Assembly: GCA_902762855.1 (NCBI GenBank) | Contig: CACWPR010000012.1 | Span: forward strand, 1 to 41,479 | Origin: Ruminococcus flavefaciens | GTDB lineage: Bacteria; Bacillota; Clostridia; Oscillospirales; Ruminococcaceae | DNA length: 41,479 nt | Direction of reading: 5' to 3' | Shown here: positions 39,772 to 41,479 of the stretch, piece by piece | Layout of the letters: the number at the start of each line of letters is the position of its first letter | Position numbering within the stretch: position 1 is the stretch's first letter | The notes under the pieces: model-generated | Seen by the model: the letters and a program-made list of their open reading frames with translations, nothing else | Told to the model about the DNA's origin: nothing | The model's database searches: none | Made by a program: the position numbers and the translations under genes

Positions 39772-41148
39772 ATGATGAACAGATTATTCAGAAAGATAGT
39801 ATCTGCGGTGTCCGCAGCGACTCTCGCAGTTCCTGGGCTGGCAGCAATGGCAGCCTCCGCAGAGGTAGAGCCGAATCCTGTGATAAGCAGGAACGTCCCG
39901 GCATATTCCGGATACAATCCGGCAACAGCTCCCTCCGCAAATGACGATTTTTACTACACTTCCTGGTTCGGAATGGCTCCCGATTACCTTGCCTACGACC
40001 TTTCGGGAGTACCGGACGAGCAGAAAAAGCAGGTCATAGCAGTGTGGTACAACACAAGCTCCTATGATTCACTGGGCAGTTACGTTTCAAAGAATATGCA
40101 GCCTACTGACTACACTATCGAGATAAATAAAGCTCCCGGAGGAACGTACCCGGAGGATGGCTGGGAGGTCGTTGAGACCGTTGAGAACAACAGACTCAGC
40201 TCACGGCAGCACGTTCTGAGCATGGAGGGTTACAACTGGATAAGGATGAACCTTCTGAAAGCCGACGGTGAGACCGGAAAGCAGGCAAGCATAAACTTTG
40301 ACATTCACAATGTGTCCAACGGCATCTCAGACAGTTGGCTGTTCCTTGGAGATTCCATAACCGCAGGCGGTATGGTCAATGCCTGGGGGACCAGCTTTGC
40401 CACATTTGTCAGCCGTCTTGACCCGAAGTACTTCCCTGTGCAGGAAAACGGCGGTATCGGCGGAATAACATCCCGTGACGGCAAAGAGAACATAGACCGC
40501 TGGCTGTCCACATATCCCGGAAAGTACGTGAGCATCGCTTACGGAACAAACGATGCCTGGGGCAACCAGATAGGCGCTGACAATTACTATGCAAACACAA
40601 AGTACATGATAGACGCAGTTCTTGCGCTGGGAAAGACTCCGGTACTGCCTAAGATACCCTATGCCACAGAGCCGGGCGTGAACACCTATCTCCCGGAGTA
40701 CAACGCAAAGATAGACCTTCTCTGGGAGGAGTACGGTGACAAGCTGGTGAAGGGCCCTGACTTCGAGGCATACTTCAAGGAGAATCCGGAGGGCCTCAGC
40801 AGTGACGGAGTCCACCCGTCCTCTGAGGGATACGAGGAGATGCGCCGCATCTGGGCAGAGACCATGTATGCAAATGTCTACTCCGCAGTCAGTACAGAGG
40901 AGGAGTACGATTACGGCGATGCAAACCTTGACCACAATGTAGACATGAGTGATGTAGTGCTGCTGATGCAGGCACTTTCCAACAAGGACAAGTACGGAGT
41001 AGGCGGTTCAGACCAGTCAGCGCTTAAAGAAAAGGCCCTTGAGTATGCGGACTGCTATGACCCCGGTTCAGGTCTTAGCGTAAAGGACCCGCTGGCTATA
41101 CAGAAAATGCTGCTTGAACTGATAGCGTCTCTTCCGGAAACCCCATGA
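39772..41148 (+). CDS. Secreted SGNH/GDSL esterase with C-terminal type I dockerin
   Basis: The 458-residue protein has a signal peptide (1-30, AASA-EV cleavage), an N-terminal beta-rich module (about 58-180) and an SGNH hydrolase. The hydrolase shows nucleophile Ser195 in FLGDSI, Gly229 region, Asn260 in YGTND, and Asp345/His348 in SDGVHPS. The C-terminus (382-451) is a dockerin with two calcium loops (DANLDHNVDMSD and DPGSGLSVKD) each followed by a helix. Dockerins bind cohesins of a scaffoldin, so the enzyme is probably part of a cellulosome and likely deacetylates plant polysaccharide. GAGG five bases upstream gives ATG 39772 (39775 possible). The gene ends at a strong terminator. Exact ester substrate is unknown. 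Confidence 0.9.
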   Translation: MMNRLFRKIVSAVSAATLAVPGLAAMAASAEVEPNPVISRNVPAYSGYNPATAPSANDDFYYTSWFGMAPDYLAYDLSGVPDEQKKQVIAVWYNTSSYDSLGSYVSKNMQPTDYTIEINKAPGGTYPEDGWEVVETVENNRLSSRQHVLSMEGYNWIRMNLLKADGETGKQASINFDIHNVSNGISDSWLFLGDSITAGGMVNAWGTSFATFVSRLDPKYFPVQENGGIGGITSRDGKENIDRWLSTYPGKYVSIAYGTNDAWGNQIGADNYYANTKYMIDAVLALGKTPVLPKIPYATEPGVNTYLPEYNAKIDLLWEEYGDKLVKGPDFEAYFKENPEGLSSDGVHPSSEGYEEMRRIWAETMYANVYSAVSTEEEYDYGDANLDHNVDMSDVVLLMQALSNKDKYGVGGSDQSALKEKALEYADCYDPGSGLSVKDPLAIQKMLLELIASLPETP

Positions 41149-41195
41149 TGAGCTCGAAGAGCCGGGCTTAATTAAATTGTGTATTGATAAAAAAG

Positions 41196-41225
41196 AACAG
41201 GCAGTCCTCCGGGACTGCCTGTTTT
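41196..41225. terminator. Bidirectional rho-independent terminator
   Basis: AACAGGCAGTCC and GGACTGCCTGTT make a perfect 12-bp stem with loop TCCG, A-rich on the left and TTTT on the right. It serves the esterase gene and the converging minus-strand gene. Confidence 0.92.
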
Positions 41226-41229
41226 CGTG

Positions 41230-41479
41230 TCATTCCATATTTTTGAGAGCCTGTGAAAGGGGTATCTTCCTTATCTTCCTGAGAAGTATCACAGAGACAA
41301 GAGTATAGCATATACCGCCGATAAGGAGCATCGAAGGTGCTATCCATGGAGCTATCCAGTAGCTGAGCCAGCCGGAGTATTCCAGCATCATTGTGTAGTA
41401 GATGAACCTTATCACGATAAGACAAAGGGGGACTGAGAGCAGCAGCGACAGGGCCACAACAATGGTAGTTGCGGTGTTA
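41230..41479 (-). CDS. FtsX-like ABC transporter permease, C-terminal end (runs off window)
   Basis: A minus-strand frame ends with stop at 41230 and stays open to the right edge, so this is the 3' part of a longer gene. The 83 visible residues contain two membrane helices separated by a short aromatic loop (YSGWLSYWIAPWIAPS) and end VILLRKIRKIPLSQALKNME. The closing pattern (helix, basic residues, P-x-x-ALxxxE) is the usual C-terminus of FtsX/MacB-type permeases. The transported substrate and partner ATPase are outside the window. Confidence 0.6.
   Translation of the reverse strand, partial: NTATTIVVALSLLLSVPLCLIVIRFIYYTMMLEYSGWLSYWIAPWIAPSMLLIGGICYTLVSVILLRKIRKIPLSQALKNME

Overview
The window looks like chromosome from a low-GC-type Gram-positive anaerobe of the Ruminococcus (Oscillospiraceae) kind. 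The inference rests on a secreted SGNH esterase carrying a type I dockerin (cellulosome or amylosome building block), a dcw cell-division cluster with a SpoVD-like PASTA penicillin-binding protein, class B sortases, a SpoIID/LytB-family protein, a MurE with the meso-diaminopimelate motif DNPR, strong Firmicute-type Shine-Dalgarno sites and consensus sigma-A promoters. No tRNA, rRNA, transposase, prophage or CRISPR array was recognised.

Layout. 1-486 (minus) is the start of a TraB/GumN-type lipoprotein, followed by a palindromic repeat element (508-624). 687-4772 holds a sodium:alanine symporter and a 794-residue membrane protein, each with its own promoter. 4804-7795 (minus) is a two-gene signalling unit: a transmembrane Hanks-type Ser/Thr kinase without PASTA domains and a separate membrane protein that carries the PASTA domains plus an SH3 domain. 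8022-10360 is a cysteine desulfurase-ThiI pair for tRNA thiolation. 10430-14905 is pncC, two class B sortases and a secreted SpoIID/LytB protein whose domain order appears circularly permuted.

15331-27666 is the dcw cluster: mraZ, rsmH, ftsL-like, a 474-nt hairpin-rich non-coding gap, SpoVD/PBP2-like PBP, murE, mraY, ftsW, murG, murA, ftsQ/divIB. ftsZ and a DivIVA-like coiled-coil gene follow, each from its own promoter. Genes murF, murD, murC, murB and ftsA are not present here.

30870-41148 is a run of closely packed housekeeping genes: a SigH-like sigma factor, a zinc-ribbon protein preceded by a riboswitch-like leader, a DUF1858 protein, a TrmK-Nif3 fusion, RlmA, RqcH, a 3-methyladenine glycosylase, an AraC regulator, a small membrane protein, endonuclease III, a YjbQ protein, a sirtuin and the dockerin esterase. 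The window closes on the 3' end of a minus-strand FtsX-like permease.

Much of the content serves envelope growth and division: precursor synthesis (MurE, MraY, MurG, MurA), polymerisation (FtsW with the PASTA PBP), divisome assembly (FtsL, FtsQ, FtsZ, DivIVA-like), surface anchoring (sortases) and muropeptide sensing (split PASTA/kinase). The most unusual items are the split kinase/PASTA pair, the permuted SpoIID domain beside twin sortases, the TrmK-Nif3 fusion, the nine-residue tryptophan repeat at the FtsQ C-terminus, the structured gap in the dcw cluster, the leader before the zinc-ribbon gene, and a palindromic repeat that supplies the C-terminus of endonuclease III. All functional calls are from reading the sequence; no database search was made.
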